From Artemia franciscana (Eukaryota > Arthropoda > Branchiopoda > Anostraca > Artemiidae): a stretch of 64,000 nt of DNA. The stretch covers positions 1 through 64,000 of the forward strand of contig NW_027062694.1 in NCBI RefSeq assembly GCF_032884065.1, written 5' to 3'. Under the pieces are notes generated by a model. It was not told where the DNA came from, ran no database searches, and was given only the letters and a program-made list of their open reading frames with translations. A program made the position numbers and the translations under genes. Of the stretch, positions 48,388-62,145 are shown one piece after another (position 1 is the stretch's first letter; each line of letters begins with the position of its first letter).

Positions 48388-50500
48388 CTGAGGTTAACGA
48401 AGTCATGGATTAGGTACAATTTCGTTCGCTTCTTTATCTCCTTTTAAACAACTTCATTAGAGGCACATATTCTTTTTTTTTATATATGTCTAAAACAGTC
48501 TATATAAGATATCATTGAATTTTTTCTTAAAGGGGGCGAAAGGCACAGAGAGGCCCTCTGGGTACGTATCTTCCTCATTATGCTCAAATTGTCAATTTTA
48601 CTCACATATTATAACTGTTGTTTCCCTGCATACGCTATTTTCCTATTTTTGCCATTGTTTACAGATTATACCCACAATAGAAGAATAAAAATGAAACATT
48701 GTTTGAGTTTCAAGACATTTTAAGGAACAAAGATATCAGCTACGTGACCAGACCTTCATTATCTTTTATTTGGGGCCGTGGGCGAGGGGATTACAACGAA
48801 AGAAGTGAAGACTGGTGAATTAGGCTATGTAAAAATACATATAAAACTTTAGAACAGACTGTGATTTATTCGCTAAAATACCACAATGTAGAATAGCATA
48901 AATTCATAACCGCATAAAATAGTTTGGAAAAAAAATACTGGTAAAAAATCACAGTACAAAATTATTAGCAATCAGTTTCTTATTGAATGCTAAATTTGGC
49001 CAATTTTATTGCCAGTAAAATTGGTAATATAATAAGGTACATAGAATTCCAGTGCCTCGTCGTCAACACAACTGGGCAAGACTTAAGTTTGATCCAGACC
49101 CTTATGGTGTTGGGAAAGATAAATATTTTTTTTTTAATTTTTTTTTTTTAACGGAGAAAAAATGCTTGTCAACGTCACGTCTGAATTATTTAAGTCCAAA
49201 TTCATAGCCAGAAGATGAGGTCTTTTTAAATGTTATCGTAAGTCTAATGAGCATGATTTGGGGTATTTAGGATTTAGTTATGCACCCAAAGACCTACCAG
49301 GTGAAACCAATGCTATTATAAAATAAAACTAAAAAATACTAAGGGCAGGCATATGCGCGGGAGGGATTTCCTTTGAGCCCCCCTATAATCCCAATGTTCC
49401 CCCAATATGTTCTTGTTTTCCGTATAATTTCGCTTATAGCTGTTTTTTTTTTGGAGTTGTCCCCTCCTCTCACTATAAAAACAAATTCTGCGCGCCAACC
49501 GACAAACTGGGTAAAGTAAATGTACTTACGAAATAAATAGGCATACTAAGGACCGGTGCATACATAGTGGGGGGGGGGGGTTCGATACCTCGCCTTAAAA
49601 TCTAGTTTGTACATAAGCGTTTTTTCAAGTTGGATACACCATAGTCTCGAGGTTTTTTTCTACATCTTCTTGTATTTTTACCCGTTATTCTTATATTTTC
49701 CACTCTATGAAAAGAAAAGAAAAGAAAGTGCCGCGTGCATACCTGACGGAGGCTTTTCTCCTAGTTAGTCCAGAAAAGAGCACTAGTATCTTTTATCATA
49801 ATAATCAGCATTTGATATGCAAAAGGAAATCTTACTTCATGAAGAAAAAAATAGTCTTTACAAAAACACGGTTGAATAGCGTGAGACCAAAGTTGGACGC
49901 CTATGAAAAAAGAATAATTTTTCAAAGTGAATATGACATGGAACCAACATTTAAATTTATAACTGATTTTGATTAAATGATTTTGATGAATGACAGTCTC
50001 AGCATACCGACAAATAAAAGAACTCCTATTAACGCTAATGAAATTAAAGTAAGCACAATGAATTTATGGTTAATGTTTGAACGTGCAAATGTTGGAGCGC
50101 TGAGAGTATAGAACGAGAAGAAAACAAGTTAACTTTTTAACTAGAGGGATTGCCCCTAGTAAGAAACAACGGTAAACAGAGGAGTCTCTTACTTTCAAAA
50201 ATATTGAATACCGGGTGAGGCACACTACGTGTGGCACAGATCATGTCATGCGTGGTGCCGAGAGATGCGGCGTTTGGTGCGCATGATGGAAAAAGTGACA
50301 CTTTGGACCGTACACCAGGTGGCGGAGAGTGGCCGAAACGAGCTCAATATTCATTTTACACAATAACTTATAAAGTCAAGGAGTTAGGCAGTGGCGTCAA
50401 TTGACAGGAATTAAGAAGGGGGGAGGGGCAAGATATGTTTTTAAAAAATCTAGGGGGCAGTTTTTTTCAAATGTTTCATCAAAAGTATGAAAAATCCATT
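48388..50500. other. cnc intron, no feature recognised
   Basis: AT-rich with scattered homopolymer runs (poly-T near 49133 and 49443, poly-G at 49569-49581). Open frames here show no domain. Confidence 0.45.
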
Positions 50501-50504
50501 AGCT

Positions 50505-51110
50505 AATGAAAATTAATTTTATTTTTTTTATAAAACCAGTTTTTCGAAGAAAATTAGAGAGATCCATTAAGCTAAGAATGAGCAAAAATAAAAATGAGTA
50601 AATGAAATTCAAAATGAAAAGAAATTAAAATAAATAGCCAAATCAAATACAAAACGAGCAAAAATTAACATGAGAGGGCTGACAACCCCCATGCCTTCTC
50701 AAGACCAGAACACAATCCGCGCTTTACTGAAAAAACAGCAACAATAAAGCAAATGACCGTGGACTGTCGTTAATTGACATACACTTGACATTTAATTGAC
50801 ATTTTGACATTCCTTAAAAGTGTTGATATATTTTTTTTATGAAAGTAAGAAAAGTGAAAACATGTCAAACATATTTTTTTTCAGTAAAGCGCAACTAGAG
50901 TTCTGGTCTTGATAAGGCATGGGTATTATCAGCCCTAATCATGTTAATTTTTGCTTGTTTTGAATTTGAATTGGCTATTTATTGTAGTTTCTGTTCGTCT
51001 TGTGTTTGATTCATTTATTTTTATTTTTGCTCCTTCTTGGCTTAATGGAGCTCTTTACTTTTCTTCGAAAAACTGGTTTTATGGAACAAGTTTTTAAAAT
51101 TAATTCCTGT
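50505..51110. mobile_element. Fold-back element with ~220-bp arms
   Basis: Left arm 50505-50732 and right arm 50880-51110 are inverted repeats. Paired landmarks are 'ataaaaccagtttttcgaag', 'gcaaaaattaacatgag/a', 'catgccttctcaagaccaga' and 'gcgctttactgaaa'. The centre is AT-rich, with a short 'aattgacat' repeat. Confidence 0.8.
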
Positions 51111-51344
51111 TCGTTTTTTCATTGACATAGTCTTTTCCATAGAAAAAAAAATTCATATCTTTTCAGTTTTTTTTTTCTTTAAGAATCCATAGTGTGGATT
51201 GCTATTTGTATGTTGAAGAAACTTTTTCAACAATTGTTAATCCTGACACAAATAGGATTTTTTAATTTAATTGTATAGCTTCTGAGGTTGTTCTAATAAA
51301 TAAAACATCACTCGATCTATGCTCTTTGACAACCTATACATTGA

Positions 51345-52375
51345 ACCTTATGTCCCCGGGGCATAACTTACAAACCTTGCACCTGGGCTCTAGAGGGTTG
51401 GGTTCCCCTTGAAGTCATTATTACATGCTCTTTGGACTATTATGAACAAAGGCTATCTTACAATTTTGATTGAATACGTATATTTAATTTACCTTTCTAT
51501 ATTTACTTTATATGCTCCCAAAGCATAGCTTACAACCCTTGCCCTGAGGGCTCTGGAGGGGGGGGGGAGGTTAATGCTCAAAGACATAATTTTCAGACCG
51601 TTCAACTACGCTGAACAAACTGGGTATTTAAAAATTTTTGATTGGATGTGTTTAGGGAAATGGTGGGCGTGGGAGGGGGGTTAGTTACCCTCTAATTACT
51701 TTCAACTATGAAAATGAGCACTAGCCCTTTCAGTTTCCAATCTAATGAGCCTTTTTCGAAGTTTCTACGAAAACAAATAGCCAAATTTCTATCAGATGTA
51801 TTATGGGAAAATACGAGGTGAGGAGGGGGGGATGCAACCTTCCATCACCTTGAATCTCAAAAAGCTTACTAAAACTTCTGATTGCAATCCAATGAGCCCT
51901 TCCGAAATTTATACGATCACCCTTTCTACCCCCAGGGCATAACTTACAACCCTGCCCTGAAGGCTGGGGCGGGGATGTCATCCTCAAAGATATAATTTCC
52001 AGACTTTTCAACTACGTTATACAAAATGGCTATCTCAAAATTTTGATTTAATGTGTTTGGGGAAATGGTGTGCGTGGAAGGGGTGTTTGTTGCTTTCCAA
52101 TCACTTCTGACTATTAAAACAGGCACAAGCCCTTTTCGAAGTTTCTACAACTCCTTCGATACAAAGTGCCCTAGTCTAAAAGAAAAAAAAATAATACATT
52201 GTGCCCACATCGCTCTTTACTTAGGCAGCGCTATTAGGCTGCCTATGATACCGAAAAAGGCATTTTTCAGCGAAAATGCTGAAAAAAGGTTTTTTTCAGA
52301 ATCTAGGGGAGAAGGGTTACAAATTTTTAGGAGGGTAACCAATGCCTCACCTCGCCACAATTAACACCACTGGAG
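51345..52375. repeat. Three diverged copies of dispersed family Q
   Basis: Copies start near 51350, 51510 and 51930. Each has 'ccc.ggcataacttacaa', 'ccttgccctgagggctc' in variants, 'caaagacataattttcaga', 'caactacgctgaacaaa' and 'ggggaaatggtgggcgtgg'. They are related to the Q part at 31.6 and 63.8 kb. Non-coding. Confidence 0.75.
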
Positions 52376-53831
52376 GGTGGACACGCAATTTCAAAAATTA
52401 AAAGAGTATACGATATATCGTAAAACCCATACTTAAGGCTAAGGATATACTTGAGTATACTTAAAGGTATACATAGGTATACTTAAAGGCTAAGAAGAAA
52501 AAATATTCACAATAAGAAAGATTTTTGAAGTCATCACAAAAGCACATCAAGACTGGCAAAAGGGCTAATGAGTTCAAATTAAAAGGTTACTCATTTGTGC
52601 TCTATACATGTCCCATATATTTAAAGCAAACACGAATAATCGAGCGCCCATCGCGTAGTTAAGCTGTTCATAAGATATAACCCCCATCCTCTTCGTACGC
52701 AAGTACCAAATGAACAAACTACTGTTCTTTTTATTTTGAAATCTATTGATCCATTACTCAAATCAATGGGTTGTTTATGATTGAATATCTTATCCCCTCC
52801 TCTGCAAATACAATATCTTGCCATACTCTTGGTAACACTGCATGCAAGGAATTTATAAAAGAAAATTTTTCTTATGATATGTTCTTTTATGTTTCTTTTC
52901 ATATTTTGGGTGTGTTCTTATATCCAAACCAATACAAAACAGAAAAAACAACAACTCACTTTTGCCAGCAAAAAAAAAGAAAAAAAAAATGGAAAAAACG
53001 CAATCAGCGAAAAGGAAATCCGTAATACAAACAGCAAAGACTGATATGAGACAGAGCAGAACGTAAAGGTGCGACTTTCAACATTCTAGTTGAAACATTT
53101 TGGCGTTGGACCATAGAGAGGCTTGACATTACGACACAAAATAAAACTGGTCCGAATCTAATGCTGCTGCGCTAAAAAGCTAGTACTTTTTCACTTCAAA
53201 AGCCTTCTTAGCTCCAACTCGATAATCCCTCTATTTGAGTCTTGTTGTCAAACACGACTGCCTACTTTATACTGAGGCTCCTGAGCTTTAAGGTAAAGTT
53301 TAGTTTGGCATCAAAAACTGTCTTTTATAAGAACATCCATTCACTTCTTTCTGAGAAGCCTTTTCTCATTGTACCAGCTTCTGTGAAGGCGGCATAAGCT
53401 CTTGGAAAACTACTGTGTCGAGTATTGCCAATCTATCTGAAACCAATTCCATGGGGGCGTTATTCCAACAAATTAATCTATTGATTTCTTCAAGTGAATG
53501 TTAAAAAGACGTTTAAAACTCGGTGATTTCAATAAGGCAAAGAATCAGTAGCATATCAGGCACATGATAAGCACGGAGGTATTCAGGATTTTTTTTCGGA
53601 GGGGGGTAAAAAAACTTACAAAATCCATAAAGGATCTTTTTAAAATGAATTTTGTTACTTTTCACGAGTCACCCAGAAATCATAGGGGGAAGGGGGGGGG
53701 GAATAGGGAACATCCCCATCTGGATAAGTCCTTGACGATAAGCCTGATACTCCAGAGCCTTAAAAAAGAGGCCAACTAGAGGCCAGAACTAGAGCTAGCC
53801 TTCTTCAAGCAATTAAAACAATAGAGGTTAC
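52376..53831. other. cnc intron, no feature recognised
   Basis: Contains a short repeat of 'aggtatacataggtatactt' type near 52440-52490. No domain or RNA gene was seen. Confidence 0.4.
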
Positions 53832-53931
53832 CTTCTGGCATGCCAACATCCATCATTTGTAACTCTTCATCGTTCAACAATGATGAAAAGAATCCTTCTT
53901 GCTGTCCTCCACCCATTTCCACGACTGGCTG
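53832..53931 (-). CDS. cnc: cnc exon (LNDEELQMMDVGM)
   Basis: A short exon between an acceptor (attgtag) and a donor (gaag|gtaacc). It encodes QPVVEMGGGQQEGFFSSL, then LNDEELQMMDVGMPE, the acidic 'DEDLQLMDMAM' motif of Cnc/Nrf1 activation regions. It starts in phase 0 and leaves one base, consistent with both neighbours. Confidence 0.9.
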
Positions 53932-54419
53932 CTACAATAATCAAAACAAACAAAGCATTCAATAATTAGAGAATAAAAATTAAGACATCTAGAGTTCAGT
54001 ATTGCCTCTGCAACATGACGGTAAGATCAAATCAGGCGACATCTTTTCAAAATTCACTTCATTTATTGGATTGATCTCACGATAATTTCAATCATAGGGC
54101 CAAAAAGGATCTCGGTGTCTAGACTAGCACACGATGAGGGAGGCCCTTCGGAAATGTTCCCTGTAAATTTGGTATTTTTATAATTTTCTCTTATTTTTCT
54201 TACAATTTTGACCCCAACCCACGTCATAAGAGGAAAGCGACCACAGACTTAGACGTAAGGGAGAGGGGTTTCAGACGCATTCCTTCTGAAACCTCAAGAT
54301 TCTACGATTCCTCTGACATTTTCCTATATTTTATTTGCAACACAGAGTTTCTTGGGCAAGGGAGAAGGGGGTTGACGATCCCAGCAAAAGGAAACAAGAG
54401 CCAAGAGCTCATTTGGCAA

Positions 54420-54940
54420 TTGCGGCGAGGTCGAAAGAGCCAAGAGCATCTTCGCACCAAATTTTATTACGATCTCTCCACTCTAAGCGTTTTCCAAGAT
54501 TTCCGGTTTCCCCCTCCAACTCCACCCAATGTCACCAGATCCAGTTGGGATTTCAAATAAGAACTTTGAGACACGGATTCTTCTAAATATCAAATTTTTA
54601 TTAAGATCCGATAACCTGTTCGTAAGTTAAAAATACTTCATTTTTTCTAAATTTTCCGAATTAACCCTCCTTCGACTCCCCCTCCCATATGCTCAAATCG
54701 GGGATGCTACTATTTCTAGGTTAATCTGGTCGGGTCCCAGATACGCCTGCAAACTTTCAGCGATGGATATACTGATCACGTATCTAGTTTCGGATCTTCA
54801 GTCAAAATACCTCATTTTTTCTAATGTTTCCAAATTAACTCCCCCCCCCTCCCAGCTGCCCCAAAGAGCCAATCCGTCCTGATTATGTCAATTACGCATC
54901 TAGGACTTGTGCTTATTCTTCCCACCAAGTATCATCACGA
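54420..54940. repeat. Single unit of the 16.2-18.0 kb satellite family
   Basis: It contains 'actctaagcgttttccaaga', 'ccaatgtcaccagatcc', 'cattaagatccgat' in variant form, 'cccaaagagcc' and 'catctaggacttgtgctta'. It lies 36 kb from the main array, so the family is dispersed as well as tandem. Confidence 0.8.
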
Positions 54941-54949
54941 AATTTTGAT

Positions 54950-55100
54950 CCGACAATTTTGGGAAAAAAGTTGCGTGGCAGGAGGCCTAGCTGTCCTCCA
55001 ATTTTTTGGTCACTTAAAAAGCGCACTAAAAATTTTAATTCCCGTTACAATTAGCCCTCTCCCTATATTCTAGGCCCACTGGGTAAATACGATCACCTTG

Positions 55101-55180
<80 letters not shown>

Positions 55181-55480
55181 AAAATTCCACATTTTTGCAG
55201 ATTGCTTGAACCCTTTACATTACGGTTCTTTGATATGCTGAATCTAACTGGTTCTGTCTTTTATAGGGTGTTTCTCCCTTTTTTCGAAAATCAGGCAAAT
55301 ATTCTCAGGCTCGTAACCTTCGATTGGTATAACTAAACAAAATGAAACTTCAATATTTAGAATCAGCATAAAAACTAATTCTTTTGATATGTCTATTGGC
55401 ATCAAAGTTCCGCTTTTTAGAGTTTTGGTTACTACTGAGCCGGGACCCTCCTTACTTATAGTTCGTTACCACAAAGTGTT
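54950..55480. repeat. Dispersed repeat family (Q-R) with long poly-A
   Basis: Q-part ('ggcctagctgtcctccaatt', 'cacttaaaaagcgcac') is followed by a 77-base poly-A run (55103-55179). The R-part follows: 'tatgctgaatctaactgg', 'tcaggctcgtaacctt' and 'ttactactgagccgggaccc'. The A-run replaces the short 'ccctggaaaaaaa' stretch of other copies, which points to expansion in place. Confidence 0.75.
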
Positions 55481-56699
55481 TGATTAAATATAAACTAGTT
55501 TCTACAATTGTCTTTCAAGCAGTCGCGTCATTTATTAATGCAACTGTAAAAACTAATTGAAGCCATTGTGCAAATCAGTAGCACTTATGTCCAGAATGCG
55601 GTCACGTTCGAGACGCGATTACTTACCCTAGAAGAAAAGTCTCTCATATAGAGTGCTCTACGAGCAAGTGCTGTTAATGGGACCTCAAATAGCATTGTGA
55701 CAATCAATTCCTGAAAGTACCCCATACCCAGCTAATTTGAAATATTGAATAAGCCACACATAAAACTTGTCAAGAAAAAATGAAAACTACGGCCTAAAAA
55801 ATATATTTTTAAATATTAACCCTCATAAAATTCAGTCCCTCCCTCTTCTAGGCATCGGGCCTGTGTCTACCTATGACATTATGTATTTAACTATCAAGAT
55901 AAATATGTTCCGAAAACACATAGGATGGCACAGGTACGTAAAAATTTCTTTAGAACAAAGTAATCAAATACACAGAAAAAGAGAACTTACTTGTAAATGA
56001 AGCCACAACTAAAAATAAATTTCTTTCTTCTCGCTGGCTTAATATATCTCAGAAAAGAACCAATCAGGTTTTAACAAAGCGGAGTTATTTATCTCTCCAA
56101 AAAGCAGATTTTATTGTCTGTCTATATTTTTTGCTCAACGTTACTTAGCATGGTTTTAAAGTGATTATTTTTATTTTCTATTTCAAATTAAATTTATGAG
56201 CCACTTCGACCACTTCCGAACATTTAATTACTCCCAAATTTTATTAATATAAATTAAAATTTTTGTCTTAGCGATAAATCAATACTTTTTCAGTCTTAGA
56301 GATGACTAAAAAGTCAAATAATGTATGTTTATTCTGCAAAACTCAAAACGGACTAACAAGTAAAAAATGATTTACTTTTTTTCTCGAGAATCAATGAATA
56401 AGAGTGAAAGCAAGGGGCGCAAAACGGATTGGGCTTTACATAGCTTGATCTTTATTACATTTTCCTCAAGTCACCGACCTTTTCCATTTTTTCATTTACA
56501 ACTTAAATAAATTTTATATCTAAGTTAGGTTAAGCCCAATCCACTTGTCACACCTCGTTTTCAGTTATATTCATATATTTTAGAGAAACAAAATGTGGTA
56601 ATTTGAAAAGTAGAATTTACATTTTGAAAATGATTAAAAAAAATCTTTCTACTTGATTTAAACTTCAAAGTAAAACATACTAACACAATCTTAACTTAC
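55481..56699. other. cnc intron, no feature recognised
   Basis: AT-rich, without a supported gene or repeat. Confidence 0.4.
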
Positions 56700-56848
56700 T
56701 TGGTAATATACCGGATCTGGAGTTACTTCCATTTTGAACGAAGAACCACCATTGGGTGCATGCGCGCCCCCTTGTGGATGGTCTCCAGTGTTGTTTGAAG
56801 TAAGGTTTAATGACACAGCTACCGCTGAGCTTAAATGAGAGGCGCTTA
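56700..56848 (-). CDS. cnc: cnc exon (Ser/Asn-rich linker)
   Basis: Between an acceptor (ttttgtag) and a donor (caa|gtaagt) the exon encodes SASHLSSAVAVSLNLTSNN, then GDHPQGGAHAPNGGSSFK and MEVTPDPVYYQ. I do not recognise a conserved motif here. It is placed in cnc because its phases fit perfectly: it supplies two bases after the one left by the 61487 exon and ends in phase 0 before QPVVEM. Confidence 0.8.
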
Positions 56849-57341
56849 CTACAAAAAAAAGAAGAAGAAATAAATGTTACAAATTCTAATCAGGGAGATG
56901 TAGACTTTGATTTGATGAGGGTCTGGCTATACTCAGTTCTCATGTGTTTTTCACATATTATCCAAAATATTCCAATAAACACCTTAATTTTACAGTCGAG
57001 TTTCTTTAAATTACGATAGATCAGGTAAAAAAATTTATTTTTAGGTAGAAGCATTGCAATAAAATGAATGCAAAAGTAATAACTTATTGCTACATTGATA
57101 TCTGCCAGGCAATAAGAAACCACGGCCAGATTACCCCCCCCCCAAAAAACAAAAAAATTAAAATAAGTAGAATCTTATTACATTTAGTAAAGTATTATTT
57201 AGAAAAGCAACAAACCCCTCGAAAATGGCGTTGGATCGAAACAAAATATACACTGTTGAAGCCATCATCGCCGAAAACCGCATACTGGAAACTTGCAGTC
57301 CCCCAACTTGAACAACAAGGAAAACCAATTTCCTGCAATGG

Positions 57342-57442
57342 NNNNNNNNNNNNNNNNNNNNNNNNNNNNNNNNNNNNNNNNNNNNNNNNNNNNNNNNNNN
57401 NNNNNNNNNNNNNNNNNNNNNNNNNNNNNNNNNNNNNNNNNN
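57342..57442. other. Assembly gap (about 100 N)
   Basis: A run of N inside a cnc intron. The right side resumes inside the 'gcgtaaagagcgag' repeat family, which probably caused the break. Confidence 1.
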
Positions 57443-57745
57443 CCTCGACGCCTCGCTCTTTACGCTAAAGTTTTACTCTTTCTCACAACTCTACTTTTTA
57501 AAGCAATAAACGCTGAATCTGCTGGTGTGACTTTTAGGTGGTGCTTCCCCCTGTTTTCTAAATAAGGCAAATTTTCTCAGGCTCGTAACTTTTGATGGGT
57601 ATGAATATGATGAAACTTATATATTTAAAATCAGCATTAAAACGCGATTTTTTGATGTAGCTATTGGTATCAAAATTCCGTCTTTTAGATTTTCGGTTAC
57701 TATTGAGCCGGGTCGCTCCTTACTACAGTTATTTACAACGAAATG
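57443..57745. repeat. Dispersed P and R repeat parts
   Basis: 'cctcgctctttacgctaaag' is followed directly by 'tctcaggctcgtaacttttg' and 'gttactattgagccgggtcg'. This joins the palindromic family with the R part seen elsewhere. Confidence 0.75.
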
Positions 57746-60700
57746 TTTGATGAATTCCAGCAAGGTACTTAAGCGCTTTGAAATTAATAGATGAAAGTTG
57801 GTAAAGCTAGTGGGGACGATTAGGACATACAGTATCCCCTAAAAAAAAATCCTCAAAAGTGATTGCAATGTTCGTTCCTGATAGACAACGGTAAATCTCC
57901 ACCCCCCCCCCCTTTCCAGGAAAATACATTTAAGGATAGTAAATACTTTTTGATGGTGAGTAAGAACAAGATGCATCCAAATTTGGCTGTTTTACTTACA
58001 GTTAGCATTCTTCTTTGTTTTCTCGCGTTTTCTTTTCTTTTTTTTTCTTTTTTTTTGATTAAAGGTAATAAATAAATCAAGATGAATAGACAGATTAAAC
58101 TATTGAATTGTCTTATATGTGGCGACATTTCAGCTATTTTATGACCAGGGAAGAAACCGCAAGCTCGCGTGATTAGATTCAAATGACATTTATTTATTTA
58201 TGTAATTTTTTATTCGACACAATTAATGCATGTTTCAGCTTTAATCCAAAAAAGCGAAATTCTTGGGAGTAGATGCTACGCTACGCTTTAACGTAAAAAT
58301 AACGTAACATAAAGCAGAAACTTGGGGTATTTCTCATCCATACAACAATTTCTCGCACGTAGTGTTTTTGCCGTTCCGGTAGGCTAAAAGGAATAAAAAA
58401 ATTATAATTACAATATAAAAAATAAATATTTTATATATTTCATATATTTATTATAATTTTTTTTATAATAAATATATAATAAAATATATAATTTTTTTAA
58501 TAAAAAATATATTATTATAAAAAAATAATAATAATAATTAAAAAAAAACTAAAAGGAATTTAAACCTTACTTAATTACGCCGTGTTCAACTCCAGCTTTG
58601 TGCGAAACATTATAGAAGATGTGATGTAGTGGATAAAACCCGCACAAAATATTTTTGACACAACAGGTGACATTGAATTTGAAGTGACCTTTAGATTTTA
58701 CTATCAAAACTTTGGCGGTATTATATTCAAGTTTTCAGTAAAAAAAAAAAACTGATCTTTTCCGCTTTTTTAATGATAATTCTCATGGCCCCAGAACATC
58801 AAAGAGTTAGACCACCAAACACTAGTCAGCCATTCACCTAGGTTTTCTTTCAATAGATGTCTGCTGAACTTCTTTTTAAGAGAGTTTAATAGACGAGATT
58901 TCGGGGATAACCCGTATGAAGAGACTATTATAAATGGTAATGCCGCGTCTTAATACGCTTTCTTCAATCATTCAGTGCGAGCAATATCTTCTTGTTGATG
59001 ATCTGGCCGAACAGTATTTCTGCGTGTTTATCGCATTGGCAAGGGCAAGTGGCAGTACAAGTAGAGACAGATCATCCGAGAAAGGTTGGTGTATGTTTTG
59101 TTGTAGAAAGCACCATAGCATACTTAGATGACGCCAATTAACACATTTAGAGGCTATAAGAGGGACTACAATCCGCTCTTAAGGCCCAATTTAGGATTCT
59201 CTGGAATGGTATCACTAGAGTTTTAGGAGCCCCTTAAAAAACGGCTTTCATATTCAAAAAGATGTCGACAAGGTGCCTTCGATACGGTGGTTAGTAGTTA
59301 CTACGTCTTAGATGCATTGGGGCTATAAGTAGGTTCAATTGTTCACTAATCTTTACTGCTCAAATAGCGAGATAGCAAATGTATCATCTAATCATAATCT
59401 ATGCTAGTAGCGACGGATCTAATAAATTAGACTCAAATCAAGGAGGGGAGTCCCCTTCCATAGCAGCCATTCAATTATATAACTGCATGTTTAGCTTACA
59501 ATCATTAAACTATGAGATACATAAATTCGAAAAAAAAGTGAAAAACCTAAAACAAGGTGTCAGGATAAAAATGGCAATTGCATAAGCATTTTCATCCATT
59601 TAAACTATATATATTTATTTTTAAATAGCAATTGTAAAGGGAATATAATAGTGAAGTTTCGATTTAACAAAAAGAAGTTGTGGGGTTTACGCATGCGTAT
59701 CTACGAAGGCCGAAAGCAAGAACAAATACTCTCATGGATTTTAATAAGGAAACACAATAGTTACGTTACGTTGTGATGCACCCAACAGATGGGCAAGGTT
59801 TAATGACTACTGGGCAAAATATCCCCGTGTTCAAAAACTGCAGCCACTTTCAGCTTGAAAACGCTACACTTGTCTCAAAATTTCTAAACTTTTCCGTTCC
59901 TTAGTACCAAGGACATGAGAATAAAACTTTCCTTGCCCCCTCGACCCATTTTATTCATCGCCGAAAACTGTAATTTTCTAAGAATTTTTCTTACGGTTGT
60001 TTCGAAATAATAAAGTTTTAAGAACAAAATCACATTTTCGTCAATTTTGACACACTGAATCTTAAAAATAAATAAGAAAAACAAATTATTTAAATTGTGC
60101 ATTACTTTTCGTCAGTAAAAATTTGAACATTAACAACCTTTTGATTCTCAAAGACAGTTGCACCTCTAAAGGAAAGCTGTACCTTCTTAGGGTATTTAGT
60201 ACCATTTGTTTGAAGTTTATTTTTGGCCGATTTTTGTCCAATATTTCTTTTTTTTTTACTTAGTGCTAGCTGCTACCGAAACCTGCATTGCTACATATGG
60301 AGGCTTTTTTCGTCAAAATTGAATACTCAATTTTTAAAAATATATATGGTTTCGAAAGCCATTCACCAATTCAACAACATTTCATTTCCACTGTCCATAT
60401 TACTTCAACAAAAAAAAGGATTCTAATCTGACCGGATGCTGATAATGACACTTATTATGACTTTTTTTTTTGACATTCCACTGTCCACTAAAGGCAGTGT
60501 CGAGTGTCCAATATATTTTTTTTTATTTTCAATGTACTTGGCACACACAACCCTAGACCTACACCCGTCAATAATAGACAAAGAATGATAAGCAAGTTTT
60601 TTTCCATACCGATTAGGCGACTAAAATCAAGATCAAGCATTTTTTTGACCACATTAAGCTCAGCCCAAAAAGCAACACTGATCAACAGAGAGCCGCTGTA

Positions 60701-61486
60701 TACTTTCTCTAAGTAAGGAAAACCCGGGCGCGCTCACTTAAATGCATGCACAAAACCCTTTTGACAAATTACTTGTCTGGTGAATATAATTCGCAAGAAA
60801 AAATACAGTGCGATTCAAATCCAAGCAAAAAACCGAGAGAATGAAAGGTGATAAATTGTCGAACATTGTAATTTAATGATCCCAAAGACCAAAGTGTGGC
60901 GATTAAGCGTTGCATGCATCAACCAAAACTGATGCTAATGATTATTTACAGCAATGCAAGTCCAGCTACTAGGCTCAAAAATGGCTTTGAATTTATCTTT
61001 AGTTTAATGCGTTCTTATTATTACTAAATGACCAGGGAGGGAATGTTAGCTCTCAACGGAAAATGAGTACTAAACGACAATAAATTTGCAGACCGGGGAC
61101 AGTTACAGGTCCAAACAATATACTTTTGATTTTTGTGAATAAATTAGCCTATCAAACTGTTCTTGGAGCCTGCACAAGAACAACAGCCCTTTCCTTGAAA
61201 GTAGGTAGCACCAAGGAAACCGTAAGATAGACCGGGTGGGGTAAGTTGAATCCCCTCCTTTGAAAAGACTGAAAATAATCATGAAGTACCAAATTCTGAC
61301 GTTCTTATGGAAGACCTCTCCCCCCGTAAAGAAATCACAGACACTCTTTCGTAGCCCCTCTTCCTTCACTAAACAATTTTCGCATTAAACAAAGTAAACA
61401 AAATTAAGTTAATAAATGTAAATGAAGTTAAGAAACATACCATGTACACTATTTTGCTTTTACAACTTCGCAAAAAAAAAACTTAC
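57746..61486. other. cnc intron, no gene recognised
   Basis: Mostly AT-rich, with a very AT-rich block at 58400-58545. The open frame at 58934-59131 and other short frames have no identifiable domain. A small inverted repeat ('ccactgtccactaaaggcagtg') lies near 60479. Confidence 0.4.
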
Positions 61487-61763
61487 CACTTTGAGGTGCA
61501 GACGGGTAGCTGCCGTTTCCCTGTAACTCTGAAACAGCGAGAGAAGGTACTGCAAGGGATGCATTGTGAAGCAAGGCACTTCTTTGATCGTGATGTAAGT
61601 TTGCTAAATTTGGGTATACGGCATGGGGTACAGCAATCCCTTGGTAGCCTGGGTAGTGGTAGTGACCGCTTGAATGGTGGTCGGCTCCAGGTAAGGTAAA
61701 TAGGTGCGCCAGCTCCTGCCATCTTTGGTCGGTATTTACTCCGCGTACAAGAGGAACACGTAC
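61487..61763 (-). CDS. cnc: cnc exon (DQRWQELAHLF), first in window
   Basis: The exon lies between an acceptor (ttcatag) and a donor (agtg|gtaagt) and encodes 92 codons. It starts VRVPLVRGVNTDQRWQELA, then HLFTLPGADHHSSGHYHY, and later HDQRSALLHNASLAVPSLAV. The 'QRWQ(D/E)L' motif is a conserved activation-region landmark of Cnc and Nrf1. It is the most upstream cnc exon here. The N-terminal part, including any Keap1-binding motifs, lies beyond position 64000. The longer open frame on this strand (61483-61914) is in a different, wrong frame. Confidence 0.92.
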
Positions 61764-61974
61764 CTATGAAAGATTTCAGATATTCTACAAAATTACAAAT
61801 TAGGTTGGTATTCACCATCACAGAAGGGGTTAGGGATATGCTGGCATTAAAGTAGCTACATTCATTGGTCAAGGCCGAGATCTCAAAGGTCAAATAAGTC
61901 AGTCCTAAATCCAAATTTGAAAAGCACTAACAGCTATAATGTCTAAGGGTGTTATTTGTTCCTTTTTATAGATT

Positions 61975-62044
61975 ATATATATATATATATATATATTAAG
62001 GTTTAAAATTGCTTCTTACTTTCAGTTGAAAAATCTTTATATAT

Positions 62045-62079
<35 letters not shown>

Positions 62080-62145
62080 CTATATATATATATATAATAA
62101 AGTTTTTTCAACTGAAAGTAAGAAGCAATTTTAAACCTTAAAACG
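61975..62145. repeat. Palindrome with AT-repeat loop
   Basis: 'ttaaggtttaaaattgcttc', 'ttactttcagttgaaaaa' at 61996-62034 is repeated in reverse complement at 62104-62142, with an AT-rich microsatellite between. The arms are ends of the dispersed 'cttactttc.gttaaaa' family. Confidence 0.8.

Noticed and set aside
61483-61914. 143-codon minus-strand frame
   Set aside because: Overlaps the cnc exon in a different frame. The frame with the QRWQEL motif and matching splice phases is the real one.
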